From JBBPYC01 sp965218765 (GTDB lineage: Bacteria > Pseudomonadota > Gammaproteobacteria > Burkholderiales > Burkholderiaceae_C): a DNA stretch of 64,000 nt. The stretch lies in contig CBDCLU010000001.1 in assembly GCA_965218765.1 (NCBI GenBank), positions 363,929 through 427,928 of the forward strand, written 5' to 3'. The notes beneath the pieces are model-generated. The model worked only from the letters and a program-made list of their open reading frames with translations. It had not been told where the DNA came from and did no database searches. The position numbers and the translations under genes are program-made. Within the stretch, counting starts at the first letter, position 1. Each line of letters opens with the position of its first letter. This document shows, piece by piece, positions 34,965 through 43,773 of this stretch.

Positions 34965-36533
34965 TTACTGCTGGACGAAATGCGTTTTTTCGGTGATCGG
35001 CGGGCCCAGCGTCAGCGAACCTTCCAGGTCGTAGCCGAGGTCAAGCGTCTTGCGCCGCCCCCAGACCTGCTGCAATTCGAAGATCGGCACCACGCAGACG
35101 TCCTGCATGATCTTTTGCTGCGCGAGCCGCCAGTCCTTCGCTTGCTTGGCCGGATCGCTTTCCCCGCGTGCTGCGTCGATCTCGGCATCCGCGACCTTGC
35201 AGTGCGAAAAATTGGTCTGCGCGGTGACGGTGCCGACGATCGATTGGCTGTGAAAGAACGGCGTCAAAAACGCATCGGCCGTCGGAAACGGCGCCGCGCC
35301 GTAGATCACGAGCGGACTCTCGTCGCGCCGGATCAGTGCGTGCCAGGCGCGGTGATCGACGAAGTCCACCCGCAGCTTAATGCCCACGCGCCGCAACTGC
35401 TCCATGATGAGCTCAAACGGCAGCTTGAGACTCGCAATCTGCGTGCTTGGCACCTTGAGCGTAAAGCCGTCTGAATAGCCGGCCTCCCTGAGCAGCGCCT
35501 TCGACTTCTGCACATCGAAGTCATAGGTCGGCACTTCGTCGGCCTGACCCAGGAAGCCGCTCGGAACCGGCTTGGTCAACGCCTTGGTGATCGACTTGCC
35601 GACCAGCGTCTGGAACTCGCTGCGGTCGATCGCATGCGCAATCGCCTGGCGCACGCGCAGGTCGTCGAGCGGCTTCACGCTCTCGTTCAGATGCAGCATG
35701 CGCGACTGGCTCGGCGCGAAGATGTCGATGACTATCTTGTCGCTGTACTGCTTGGTCATGCGGTCCACCCAGTCCTGCTCGCGCTGGCCGTAGAACAGGT
35801 CGATCTGGCCGGATGCGAACGCGAGTTCGCGTGCGTTGTCCGACGGAATGTAGCGATAGACGATCTGCTCGAGTTGCGGCTTGCCGCGGAAATATTGTTC
35901 GTTGGCTTTCAGCGTGACCTGGGATTTCGGCGTGTAGTCAATGAACTGAAATGGCCCGGTGCCGACCAGCGCCGCGCGCACATCGGTGCCCAGTTCATCG
36001 TGCGCCTTCTTCGAAAGGATGTAGCCGCCCTGCGGATCGGCGAGCAGGCCGATGAAGGTCGGCACCCGATCCTTCAACGTGACCTTGACGGTGTAGTCAT
36101 CCACCGCTTCGACCGCGTCGATCACACCGAACGTCGAGGCAAAACCGGACGTCTTTGGATCGCGTACGCGGTTCAATGACCAGACCACGTCGGCCGCTTT
36201 CAACTCCCCATACCCGCCATGAAACTGCACGCCCTTGCGCAGCGAGACCGTCCAGACCTTGCCCAACGCGTCCGCCGGCTCGATCCTGTTTGCCAGATCC
36301 AGCTCGATGTTCTTCGGCTCCATGCTGCCCGGTTTGAAGCGCGACAGACCGTTGAAGATATAGGCAAACAAAGCGGTGTCCTGCCCGCCGCCGGACAGAT
36401 GCGGATCGAGCTTGCCCGCATCGGCGCCGAACGCGCCGATGTTGACGACGGATTGGGCTTGCGCGGTGACCGGGTTGACTGCCGTGGCCATCAACAGGAT
36501 CAGCGCTGCGAGCAGGTGGCGAGTGGACTGCAT
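34965..36533 (-). CDS. SBP_bac_5 periplasmic substrate-binding protein of the ABC importer
   Basis: The receptor of the importer, 522 residues from MQSTRHLLAALIL, with a Sec signal peptide ending TAQAQS near residue 28. A TTG two codons earlier is possible. The DppA/OppA-type domain order is seen: LDPHLSGGGQDTALFAYIFNGL, then WTVSLRKGVQFHGGYGELKAADVVWSLNR, GTGPFQFIDYTPK, and near the end CVVPIFELQQVWG. The ligand cannot be told from sequence. The association with a hydantoinase gene upstream and an isomerase downstream hints at a cyclic amide, pyrimidine product or modified amino acid/peptide rather than plain dipeptides. Confidence 0.9.
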   Translation of the reverse strand: MQSTRHLLAALILLMATAVNPVTAQAQSVVNIGAFGADAGKLDPHLSGGGQDTALFAYIFNGLSRFKPGSMEPKNIELDLANRIEPADALGKVWTVSLRKGVQFHGGYGELKAADVVWSLNRVRDPKTSGFASTFGVIDAVEAVDDYTVKVTLKDRVPTFIGLLADPQGGYILSKKAHDELGTDVRAALVGTGPFQFIDYTPKSQVTLKANEQYFRGKPQLEQIVYRYIPSDNARELAFASGQIDLFYGQREQDWVDRMTKQYSDKIVIDIFAPSQSRMLHLNESVKPLDDLRVRQAIAHAIDRSEFQTLVGKSITKALTKPVPSGFLGQADEVPTYDFDVQKSKALLREAGYSDGFTLKVPSTQIASLKLPFELIMEQLRRVGIKLRVDFVDHRAWHALIRRDESPLVIYGAAPFPTADAFLTPFFHSQSIVGTVTAQTNFSHCKVADAEIDAARGESDPAKQAKDWRLAQQKIMQDVCVVPIFELQQVWGRRKTLDLGYDLEGSLTLGPPITEKTHFVQQ

Positions 36534-36773
36534 AAACAATTGAACCTTGGTGTTTGCCCGCCTGGGACAGCATGTGGACCGAGGTGATCAAGCGATCAAT
36601 GGGGCTGCTTCCGCATGCGCTCATGCAAGACTGGCTGCTTGATTCAGAAGAAGATTCATTCTACGGACGCAAGCTGCTTGCAGCAAAGGTGCGGTACGTT
36701 GACGAAACCATCGACAGCGTTCTGCCGGGTGCTGCTGCCTGCCAGCGTCGCCAGGACGCGGCACCGCTTGTCG

Positions 36774-38186
36774 TCACCAGCCGCCCGACTCCCCACGCGC
36801 AACGTACTGCCCGGCGCCAGTGCGGCCCAGCCACGCCTCGCCGTCCACGATGACCTCGCCGCGCAGCAACACCCTGTGCACCGTGCCGGTCACCTCGCGG
36901 CCTTCGAACAGCGTGAAGTCGCAGTTGCCGTGCTGGGTGGCGGCGCTGATCACGTGCGGCCGGCCCGCATCGAAAAGGACCAAGTCTGCATCGCTGCCCA
37001 CCGCGATCGTGCCCTTGCGCGGAAACAGGCCGAACAGCTTGGCCGGCGCCGTGGCAGTGAGTTCGACCAGACGGTTCAGCGAGATGCGGCCGCTGCGCAC
37101 CCCGCCGTCGTAGATCGTGGTCAGGCGTGTCTCCACACCCGGAATACCGTTGGGAATCTTGGAGAAATCGTGGCGTCCATGCGGCTTCTGGTTGATCCGA
37201 CCCAAGTGCCCTTCCTTCATGCAGAACGGGCAATGATCGGTGGAGATCAATTGCAGGTCGTCGGTGCGCAGCGCGGTCCACAGCGCGTTCTGCGCGGCCT
37301 TGGAGCGCAGCGGCGGCGTCATCACGTAGCGGGCCACATCGAAGTCCTCGCTCTCGTAGACGCTCTCGTCGAAGAACAGGTAGTGCGGGCAGGTTTCGGC
37401 GAACACCGGCACGCCCAGGTCGCGCGCTTCGACCACGTGCTTGAGCGCTTCCTGCGCGGACAGATGCACGAAATACACCGGTGCCTCGGCCAGTTCGGCC
37501 AGCTTGATGCCGCGGTGCGTGGCCTCGCCTTCCATGATCGCGGGCCGGGTCAGCGCGTGGTACCTGGGCGCCGTGTGGCCCTGCGCGAGCGCCTCTTGAA
37601 TCAGCAGTTCGATGATCGTGCCGTTCTCGGCATGCAGCGCGACCATGCCGCCGTGCTGGCCGACCAGGCGCATCGCCTGGAAGATGGTCGCGTCGTCCAC
37701 CATCACCGAGCCCGGGTAGGCCATGAACATCTTGAAGCTCGATACGCCTTCATGCCGGATCGCATGCTGCATGTCGGCCAGCGTCTGATCGTTCATGCCG
37801 GTCACGATCACGTGAAAGCCGTAGTCGATGCAGGCGCCATCGCGACCCTTGGCCTGCGCGCGCGCGAGCGCTTCCAGCACGCTCACGTCGCGCCGCTGAA
37901 ACGCAAAATCGACGATCGTAGTGGTGCCGCCGAACGCCGCCGCGCGCGTACCGGACTCGAAGCTGTCGCAGGTGGTGGAGTCGCCGAACGTGTTGTCCAT
38001 GTGCGTGTGGCAGTCGACCCCGCCGGGCAGCACCATGAGGCCGCCGGCGTCGATGACTTCGGTGTCCTCGCCCACCTGCAGGTCGCGTCCGATTGCTGCG
38101 ATCTGGCCGCCCTCGATCAGGATGTCGGCCACGTAGTCGTCGATCGCCGTCACGATGCGGCCGCGGCGAATGACTTTGCGGGACAT
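36774..38186 (-). CDS. hydA: D-hydantoinase / dihydropyrimidinase
   Basis: Amidohydrolase that opens the ring of hydantoins or dihydropyrimidines. 470 residues; the start MSRKVIRRG has GGAG nine bases upstream. The bimetal site is complete: His-x-His in GGVDCHTHMDNTFGDSTTCD, the carboxylated Lys in GVSSFKMFMAYPGSVMVDD, His in VALHAENG, His in YFVHLSAQEALKHV and Asp in STDHCPF. First gene on the minus strand of the block, 240 bp before the ABC importer. Activity on 5-substituted hydantoins or dihydrouracil would fit; no carbamoylase (hyuC/pydC type) gene lies in the window. A perfect dyad lies about 80 bp upstream. Confidence 0.93.
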   Translation of the reverse strand: MSRKVIRRGRIVTAIDDYVADILIEGGQIAAIGRDLQVGEDTEVIDAGGLMVLPGGVDCHTHMDNTFGDSTTCDSFESGTRAAAFGGTTTIVDFAFQRRDVSVLEALARAQAKGRDGACIDYGFHVIVTGMNDQTLADMQHAIRHEGVSSFKMFMAYPGSVMVDDATIFQAMRLVGQHGGMVALHAENGTIIELLIQEALAQGHTAPRYHALTRPAIMEGEATHRGIKLAELAEAPVYFVHLSAQEALKHVVEARDLGVPVFAETCPHYLFFDESVYESEDFDVARYVMTPPLRSKAAQNALWTALRTDDLQLISTDHCPFCMKEGHLGRINQKPHGRHDFSKIPNGIPGVETRLTTIYDGGVRSGRISLNRLVELTATAPAKLFGLFPRKGTIAVGSDADLVLFDAGRPHVISAATQHGNCDFTLFEGREVTGTVHRVLLRGEVIVDGEAWLGRTGAGQYVARGESGGW

Positions 38187-38263
38187 GGCTTTGGATCTCC
38201 TTGAGGAAACAGACTGGATCGGGATGGTTGACCACGGCATTGCTGGGCGCACGCTTGAAAATT

Positions 38264-38294
38264 GTCCCTGCCACCATCGGCGGTACGCAGGGAC
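38264..38294. promoter_or_regulatory. Perfect inverted repeat upstream of hydA (possible operator)
   Basis: GTCCCTGC (38264-38271) and GCAGGGAC (38287-38294) are exact complements with a 15-bp spacer, 78 bp upstream of the hydA start codon. The form fits a dimeric regulator site. No regulator gene is adjacent in the window. Confidence 0.4.
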
Positions 38295-38500
38295 CTGCAG
38301 GTACATGCAAGCAGCGTGCCGAAATTTCGGGCCCATGCCAGTCCGGCATGTCTGCGTGATGTGTGGGTTCGCGTCGGTATTGGGGACGCGTTCAGGCGTC
38401 ATCGCACTGCACGGTCTGACACTTCCAAAGCCGCTTGCCGCATAGGCGCATCCAATTGTCCGCATCAATACAAACAATGGATCAAGGCCGAAATCTGCAT

Positions 38501-38518
38501 TCCAATATATCGATTGGA
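38501..38518. promoter_or_regulatory. Short dyad TCCAAT-N6-ATTGGA upstream of katG
   Basis: The 18-bp palindromic element TCCAATATATCGATTGGA lies about 120 bp before the katG start. Its shape would suit a LysR-type regulator such as OxyR, the usual katG activator, but it does not match the classical ATAG spacing, so the assignment is a guess. Confidence 0.3.
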
Positions 38519-38639
38519 CGGCACGACGACGCACCGCGTTTTCAGCCTGACCGCAACGCGATCGGCAGCAGCCGATGCCGCAGCGTGAGCCGGCTTGCCC
38601 ATTGAATTTTCAGTCCCGACCACAGCCAAGGAGCCATAC

Positions 38640-40865
38640 ATGTCGGATTCATTTGAAGACGTCAACGACACGGTCCGCCAGTGCCCGGTCATGGCTGGTC
38701 GCCATGCGCCGATGGCGACCTCGGCGATGTCGAACCAGCATTGGTGGCCGGACCGGCTGAACCTGAAGGTGCTGCAGCAGCGCCCGCCGCAGGCCGATCC
38801 GATGGGGCCGCAGTTCAACTATGCAGAGGAGTTCAATACGCTCGACCTGGATGCGGTGCAACAAGACCTCGACGCGCTGATGACCGATTCGCAGGCCTGG
38901 TGGCCGGCCGACTACGGCCACTACGGGCCGTTCTTCATCCGCATGGCCTGGCACAGCGCGGGCACGTACCGCGTCGGCGACGGGCGCGGCGGCGCCAGCG
39001 CGGGCATGCAGCGGTTTGCGCCGCTCAACAGCTGGCCCGACAACGTGAACCTGGATAAGGCGCGGCGCCTGTTGTGGCCGATCAAGCAGAAGTACGGACG
39101 CAAGCTGTCCTGGGCCGACCTGCTGGTGCTGACCGGCAACCGCGCGCTGGAGACGATGGGCTTCAAGACGCATGGCTTCGCCGGTGGCCGCGTCGACGAA
39201 TGGGAGCCGCAGGACGTGTACTGGGGCCCCGAGGACACCTGGCTCGGCGACAAGCGCTACAGCGGCGACCGCGAGTTGCAGACGCCGCTGGCCAACGTGC
39301 AGATGGGCCTGATCTACGTGAACCCGGAAGGTCCGAACGGCAACCCCGATCCGCTCGCATCGGCGCGCGACATCCGGGAGACGTTCGCCCGCATGGCGAT
39401 AAACGACGAGGAAACCGTCGCGTTGATCGCCGGCGGCCACACGTTCGGCAAGACCCACGGCGCAGCCGATCCCGGTGATCACGTCGGCCCGGAACCGGAA
39501 GCCGCCGGCATCGAACAGCAAGGTCTGGGCTGGCGCAACACGTTCGGCACCGGCCGCGGTGCGGACACCATCTCGAGTGGCCTTGAAGGCGCCTGGAAAG
39601 CCACGCCGATCAGCTGGGACAACGGCTACTTCGACAACCTGTTCGGCCACGAATGGGAGCTCACGAAAAGTCCGGCCGGTGCGCAGCAATGGCGCCCGAA
39701 AAACGGCGCTGCGGCCGGCACGGTGCCGGATGCGCACGATGCGTCGAAGAAGCACGCGCCGATGATGCTGACGTCCGACCTCGCGCTGCGCATGGACCCT
39801 GCATACGGGCCGATCTCCAGGCGCTTTCATGAGCACCCGGAGCAGTTCGCCGAAGCGTTCGCGAAAGCCTGGTACAAGCTCACGCACCGCGACATGGGTC
39901 CGCTGTCGCGCTACCTCGGCCCGCTGGTGCCCAAGCAGCCCGAAATCTGGCAGGACCCGGTGCCGCCGGTCGATCACGAATTGATCGACGCGCAGGACAT
40001 CGCGGCGCTGAAGACGAAGCTGCTCGGCGCGGGCCTGTCGATCGCGCAACTGGTCAAGACCGCCTGGGCTTCGGCGGCCACGTTCCGCGGCACCGACAAG
40101 CGCGGCGGTGCCAACGGCGCGCGCATCCGGCTGGCGCCGCAAAAGGATTGGGCGGTCAATGAGCCGGCCGAGCTGGCGGTGGTACTGGCGGCGCTTGAGC
40201 AGGTCCGGCAGGACTTCAACGACACGCAGTCAGGCGGCGGCAAGAAAGTCTCGCTGGCCGATCTGATCGTGCTCGGCGGCTGCGCAGCGGTCGAGCAGGC
40301 AGCGAAAAATGCGGGCCATGCGATGGAGGTGCCGTTTTTGCCCGGCCGCACCGATGCATCGCAGGACCAGACCGACGTCGAGTCGTTCTCCGTGCTGGAG
40401 CCGAAGGCCGACGGCTTTCGCAACTACCTGGCGGACCAGCATGGCGACAAAAGCGCAGAGGAATTGCTGCTGGTGCGGGCCCAGCTGATGACGTTGACCG
40501 CGCCCGAGATGACGGTGCTGATCGGCGGCCTGCGCGCGCTCGGTGCGAATGTGGGGCAGTCCAGGCTCGGCATCTTCACGCAGCAGACCGACCGCCTCAA
40601 CAACGACTTCTTCGTGAACCTGCTGGACATGAACGTCAGGTGGAGTCCGTCGGCGACGCAGCAAGGCACGTTTGAAGCGCGCAGCGGTGAAGGCGGTACG
40701 GCGGCCTGGACCGGCTCGCGAATCGACCTTGTGTTCGGTTCGAATTCGCAGTTGCGCGCGCTGTCCGAGGTATATGCCGCCAGCGATGCGAAAGCGATGT
40801 TCGTGCGCGACTTCATCGCCGCCTGGAACAAGGTGATGAACCTCGACCGCTTCGATCTGGCCTGA
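38640..40865 (+). CDS. katG: Catalase-peroxidase KatG
   Basis: Bifunctional haem catalase and peroxidase protecting against hydrogen peroxide. 741 residues; ATG with AAGGAG eight bases upstream. The distal site Arg101-Trp104-His105 is in FIRMAWHSAGTYR and the proximal His267 in GGHTFGKTHG. The Trp-Tyr-Met crosslink that gives catalase activity is present (Trp104, Tyr226 in MGLIYVNPEG, Met252 in FARMAINDEET). Both the active N-terminal and the inactive C-terminal duplicated domains are complete. It ends just before a strong stem-loop shared with the convergent methyltransferase gene. OxyR control is likely from family knowledge only. Confidence 0.96.
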   Translation: MSDSFEDVNDTVRQCPVMAGRHAPMATSAMSNQHWWPDRLNLKVLQQRPPQADPMGPQFNYAEEFNTLDLDAVQQDLDALMTDSQAWWPADYGHYGPFFIRMAWHSAGTYRVGDGRGGASAGMQRFAPLNSWPDNVNLDKARRLLWPIKQKYGRKLSWADLLVLTGNRALETMGFKTHGFAGGRVDEWEPQDVYWGPEDTWLGDKRYSGDRELQTPLANVQMGLIYVNPEGPNGNPDPLASARDIRETFARMAINDEETVALIAGGHTFGKTHGAADPGDHVGPEPEAAGIEQQGLGWRNTFGTGRGADTISSGLEGAWKATPISWDNGYFDNLFGHEWELTKSPAGAQQWRPKNGAAAGTVPDAHDASKKHAPMMLTSDLALRMDPAYGPISRRFHEHPEQFAEAFAKAWYKLTHRDMGPLSRYLGPLVPKQPEIWQDPVPPVDHELIDAQDIAALKTKLLGAGLSIAQLVKTAWASAATFRGTDKRGGANGARIRLAPQKDWAVNEPAELAVVLAALEQVRQDFNDTQSGGGKKVSLADLIVLGGCAAVEQAAKNAGHAMEVPFLPGRTDASQDQTDVESFSVLEPKADGFRNYLADQHGDKSAEELLLVRAQLMTLTAPEMTVLIGGLRALGANVGQSRLGIFTQQTDRLNNDFFVNLLDMNVRWSPSATQQGTFEARSGEGGTAAWTGSRIDLVFGSNSQLRALSEVYAASDAKAMFVRDFIAAWNKVMNLDRFDLA

Positions 40866-40882
40866 GCGTCGTGTGCCTGGCA

Positions 40883-40916
40883 ACGGCCGCGCCGGAGGGT
40901 TGTCCGGCGCGGCCGT
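40883..40916. terminator. Perfect 14-bp GC stem-loop between convergent genes
   Basis: ACGGCCGCGCCGGA (40883-40896), loop GGGTTG, then the exact complement at 40903-40916. It lies between katG (ends 40865) and the minus-strand methyltransferase (ends 40920). There is no T-run after it on either strand, so it is a strong barrier or 3'-stabilising hairpin rather than a textbook terminator. Confidence 0.65.
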
Positions 40917-40919
40917 GTG

Positions 40920-41696
40920 CTATTTCAAGGTCTGCGGCGGCAGCTTGCGAAATACGATCACATGCTGCCAGGGCAGCGCTTCCACGGTGCGCACCCACTC
41001 GAGCGGCTGCACGCCCGCTTCGCGCCGCACCTGCGCCTCGCTCATCTTGTGCAGCGGCTTGATCGGCACGCTCGCATCTTCGGCTCGGTATTCGACGAAT
41101 GCGAGCCGGCCACCGGGTTTCAGCGCGCGCACGATGCTGGCCAGCACTTCGTACGGATAGGCGAGCTCGTGATAAACGTCGACCATCACGGCCAGATCGA
41201 CCGAATCGGGCGCCAGGCCGACGTCGGTCTCGGTGCCCAGCGACGGTTCGATGTTGCCCAAGCCCTGCTGTTCGGCCGCACGGCGCAGCAGCGCGACCAT
41301 CTCGGGCTGCACGTCCACCGCCAACACCTTGCCCGTCGGCGCCACCGCCCGCGCGACCTTGCGCGACAGGTAGCCGGTGCCCGCGCCGATGTCGGCCACC
41401 ACCATGCCCGGTTCGAGCTGCAGCGCCTTCAGCAGCAGGTCGGTGCGTTCTTCGCGCTGGCGTTCTTCGCGTTCGAGCCAGCTCGCACCCTGCCAGCCCA
41501 TCACATGTGCGATTTCGCGGCCCAGATAGCGTTTGCCGATGCCGTCGGCGCTGGCGCGGCCGGTGGTGTAGCCCGGCTCCAGCGCCAGTGCAGGGAACGC
41601 GGTGGCGAGCGCGAGCAGCAGGCAGGCAGCGCGCCGTGGCAATCGCCACGACGTGGTCGCTGCGGCGGTGGATTTGCGGGTGGGAGCAGAAAGCAT
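40920..41696 (-). CDS. Exported class I SAM-methyltransferase-like protein
   Basis: 258 residues from MLSAPTRKST, with a signal peptide (AACLLLALATAFPALALE). The methyltransferase fold has motif I PGMVVADIGAGTGYLSRKVA, acidic motif II VLAVDVQPEMVALL, VDLAVMVDVYHELAYPYEV and LKPGGRLAFVEY. Before motif I lies YLGREIAHVMGWQGASWLERE, common in this exported subfamily. SAM is not known to be available in the periplasm, so the role is unclear; it may bind SAM-like ligands, be inactive, or stay on the inner side with an uncleaved anchor. It converges with katG. Confidence 0.82.
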   Translation of the reverse strand: MLSAPTRKSTAAATTSWRLPRRAACLLLALATAFPALALEPGYTTGRASADGIGKRYLGREIAHVMGWQGASWLEREERQREERTDLLLKALQLEPGMVVADIGAGTGYLSRKVARAVAPTGKVLAVDVQPEMVALLRRAAEQQGLGNIEPSLGTETDVGLAPDSVDLAVMVDVYHELAYPYEVLASIVRALKPGGRLAFVEYRAEDASVPIKPLHKMSEAQVRREAGVQPLEWVRTVEALPWQHVIVFRKLPPQTLK

Positions 41697-41899
41697 GTTG
41701 AATGCGGCCACGGTCGGCGTTCGATCGCGGCACGCCAAGGGTTTTCGATGCTGCCATGCTACGCATGCGGCAAAAGGCGCACGCGGCATCGGGCATCGGC
41801 CGGATGCACCGGTCGCACGTCCCGAGTTTTCCCAGCCTGCGGATCGCTGCGCGTCGGCAGCCGCATAACCCGCCCACTCGTTCAGGAGCCAACCCGACG

Positions 41900-42871
41900 A
41901 TGAAACCTCGCTCAACACACGAACCCCGCCGCTGGCGCATCCGGCGGCTTCAACCTGCATCGGTACTGCTGTCGCTGCTGATCGCTGCCTCGCTCAACGG
42001 CGCATCGACCGGCACCGAAGCCGGCTCGTTCGCCTGGCTCGGCAGCGCGCTCGCCGCCGAGCCGCAGGGCTTCCACCCTGGCGATGCGATCGTGATCCAG
42101 GCCAGCGACAGCCGCTATTACTACGCGGTGATCGATCGGCGCTATCGCGAGCACGGCGTCGAGATGGTCGGCTTCAGCTGGCAGGCAGGCGACCGCTACG
42201 GCCAGGGCTACATGCCGTTGACTGGCCCCAAGGGCAAACGCAACGACAAGCTGTTCACGGTTGCGCAGGCCCGCAGCCGGCAGCTCGACATGGCAAACGA
42301 TCTGGCATCGACCCAGGGACGGCCGCCGGCCGGGCCTGCTGGCCCGAACGCCGCTGCCGCGCTGCCTCGCGCTCCCGAAGCGCAGACAAAGCCTGCGTCC
42401 GGCCCGCTCGATGCGGCCGAGCGCAAGGAGCTGATCGCCGCGCACAACCGGTGGCGCAGCGAAGTCGGCGTCGAGCCGCTTGCCTGGTCGGACCCGCTCG
42501 CCGCGTCGGCGCAGGACTGGGCCGAACACATTCGCGAAACGCGCAGCTGCCGCATCGACGCGTCCGCGCACAGCCAGCGTGCGGACATCGGCGAAAACCT
42601 CGCGTATTACTCGCCCATCCGCTCGTCCGACGGCAGCACGCGCGAGCAACCGATCAACGCCAGCCGCGTGACGAACGACTGGGGCCGTGAGAAGCGCAGC
42701 TACGATGCCGCCAGCAACAGCTGCAGCGGCGTCTGCGGGCACTACACGCAGGTGGTCTGGCGTGCTACGAAGCAGGTCGGCTGCGGCCGCGCGGTCTGCT
42801 CGGACCGGTCGCAGGTCTGGGTCTGCCAGTATTCGCCACCGGGCAACTACGTGGGGCAGAAGCCGTATTGA
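41900..42871 (+). CDS. Exported CAP/SCP/PR-1-domain protein
   Basis: 323 residues; ATG with CAGGAG upstream (41883-41888). A signal or anchor region runs to about residue 50 (ALAAEPQG). A beta-rich module follows (about 55-105, GDAIVIQASDSRYYYAVIDRRY), then a Pro/Ala linker, then a CAP domain from KELIAAHNRWRSEVGV to the end. CAP signatures are clear: AQDWAEHIRE, GENLAYYSPI, CGHYTQVVWRATKQVGCGRAVC and CQYSPPGNYVGQKPY, with the cysteine pattern of plant PR-1 proteins. CAP proteins are secreted and bind sterols or lipids in eukaryotes; bacterial roles are mostly unknown. It is divergent from the exported methyltransferase. Confidence 0.88.
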   Translation: MKPRSTHEPRRWRIRRLQPASVLLSLLIAASLNGASTGTEAGSFAWLGSALAAEPQGFHPGDAIVIQASDSRYYYAVIDRRYREHGVEMVGFSWQAGDRYGQGYMPLTGPKGKRNDKLFTVAQARSRQLDMANDLASTQGRPPAGPAGPNAAAALPRAPEAQTKPASGPLDAAERKELIAAHNRWRSEVGVEPLAWSDPLAASAQDWAEHIRETRSCRIDASAHSQRADIGENLAYYSPIRSSDGSTREQPINASRVTNDWGREKRSYDAASNSCSGVCGHYTQVVWRATKQVGCGRAVCSDRSQVWVCQYSPPGNYVGQKPY

Positions 42872-42935
42872 CCGCCGTCGCGTCGGGCCATGCGCAGCCA
42901 GGCCTGCTGCACCCCAACGGCCAGCGCCCCGCCCG

Positions 42936-43472
42936 TCACTGAAGCTCGGGATGCTGGCGCACGACTTCCTCGCGCGTGAGCCGTGGATACCAGCCCGCGA
43001 ACATGTAGCTGTAACCCTGGTTCTGCCACTTCGCAATGTCGATCACGGCAGCCGGCACGACGGTCGTCACATCGTAGAAATCTTCCGGCTTGTAGCCACG
43101 CGCGCGCGCGGCGTTCGAACAGATGTGGATCGTCACGCCGGCGTCCTTCAGCGCTTTCAAGCGGCCGTACATGTCGGGAAACGCAGCGCGGTTCAGGCGC
43201 GACATCGCATGCAGCTCGTTGCCGTGCGCCACGATCACGAGGTGCGAGTTTTTCGCATCGCCGAACCGCTGAATCGCCTCCAGATGATTCAGCACATAGC
43301 CGAACGCGGGGATCACGTCGTTCGGCTTCGCAAAGTTGAAGTCGTACATCGCCTTCTGGGCGGCGTACGGCGTCGGGTCGAACGTCGACGGGTCGTCCGG
43401 GCCCGCGAACGCGGCGCCGCACAGCAGGCCGGCCGCAGCCAGCGCCAGGGCACGCAAGGTCTTGCTCCACAT
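42936..43472 (-). CDS. Exported DsrE-family protein
   Basis: 178 residues with a signal peptide ending GAAFAGPDD (about residue 24). The mature part has the DsrE/F-like alpha/beta fold: VLNHLEAIQRFGDAKNSHLVIVAHGNELHAM, then LKALKDAGVTIHICSNAARARGY with a single Cys in the usual position, and VVPAAVIDIAKWQNQGYSYM. Exported single-Cys DsrE proteins occur near sulphur-oxidation and redox genes in other bacteria; there are none here. Function unknown. Confidence 0.85.
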   Translation of the reverse strand: MWSKTLRALALAAAGLLCGAAFAGPDDPSTFDPTPYAAQKAMYDFNFAKPNDVIPAFGYVLNHLEAIQRFGDAKNSHLVIVAHGNELHAMSRLNRAAFPDMYGRLKALKDAGVTIHICSNAARARGYKPEDFYDVTTVVPAAVIDIAKWQNQGYSYMFAGWYPRLTREEVVRQHPELQ

Positions 43473-43542
43473 GATCGTTGCTTTCAGGTTGGGTGGTTCC
43501 GATTGGCGATGAGGATGGAAAGCCGGGGCGCTTGCAGCCTCT

Positions 43543-43566
43543 GGTCCGTCAGACACCGGACGGACC
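43543..43566. promoter_or_regulatory. Perfect inverted repeat GGTCCGTC-N8-GACGGACC
   Basis: Both arms are exact complements, placed in the 301-bp divergent region between the dsrE-like gene and the TRAP operon, about 200 bp before the first TRAP start. No gene is seen in the rest of that region. It looks like a site for a dimeric regulator. Confidence 0.45.
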
Positions 43567-43773
43567 GGTCCATCGTACTTGGCGCGCGCTCGTTGCTCAA
43601 TCTGCTTTTGATGGCCGGCCCGTGCGGCAACGTGCTGGGTCAGCCGCCGCGCCTGAGCGTTTCTCCGCATTTACCAAACCCTTGATGCGGGTCAGACTGA
43701 CAGGCTTATTTCCGCGCGCTGCGAAAGACCGCTTGCAGCCACCCACATCCCCGACTTGCAGGAAACCCGATTC

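Larger units (their letters stand above)
38187..38639. other. 453-bp divergent intergenic region between hydA and katG
   Basis: No gene is supported. It holds two dyads, described separately at 38264-38294 (hydA side) and 38501-38518 (katG side). The region should contain both promoters; I cannot place -10 and -35 boxes with confidence. Confidence 0.6.

Noticed and set aside
38649..40142. A long minus-strand frame opposite katG
   Set aside because: No family features, and katG is certain on the other strand.
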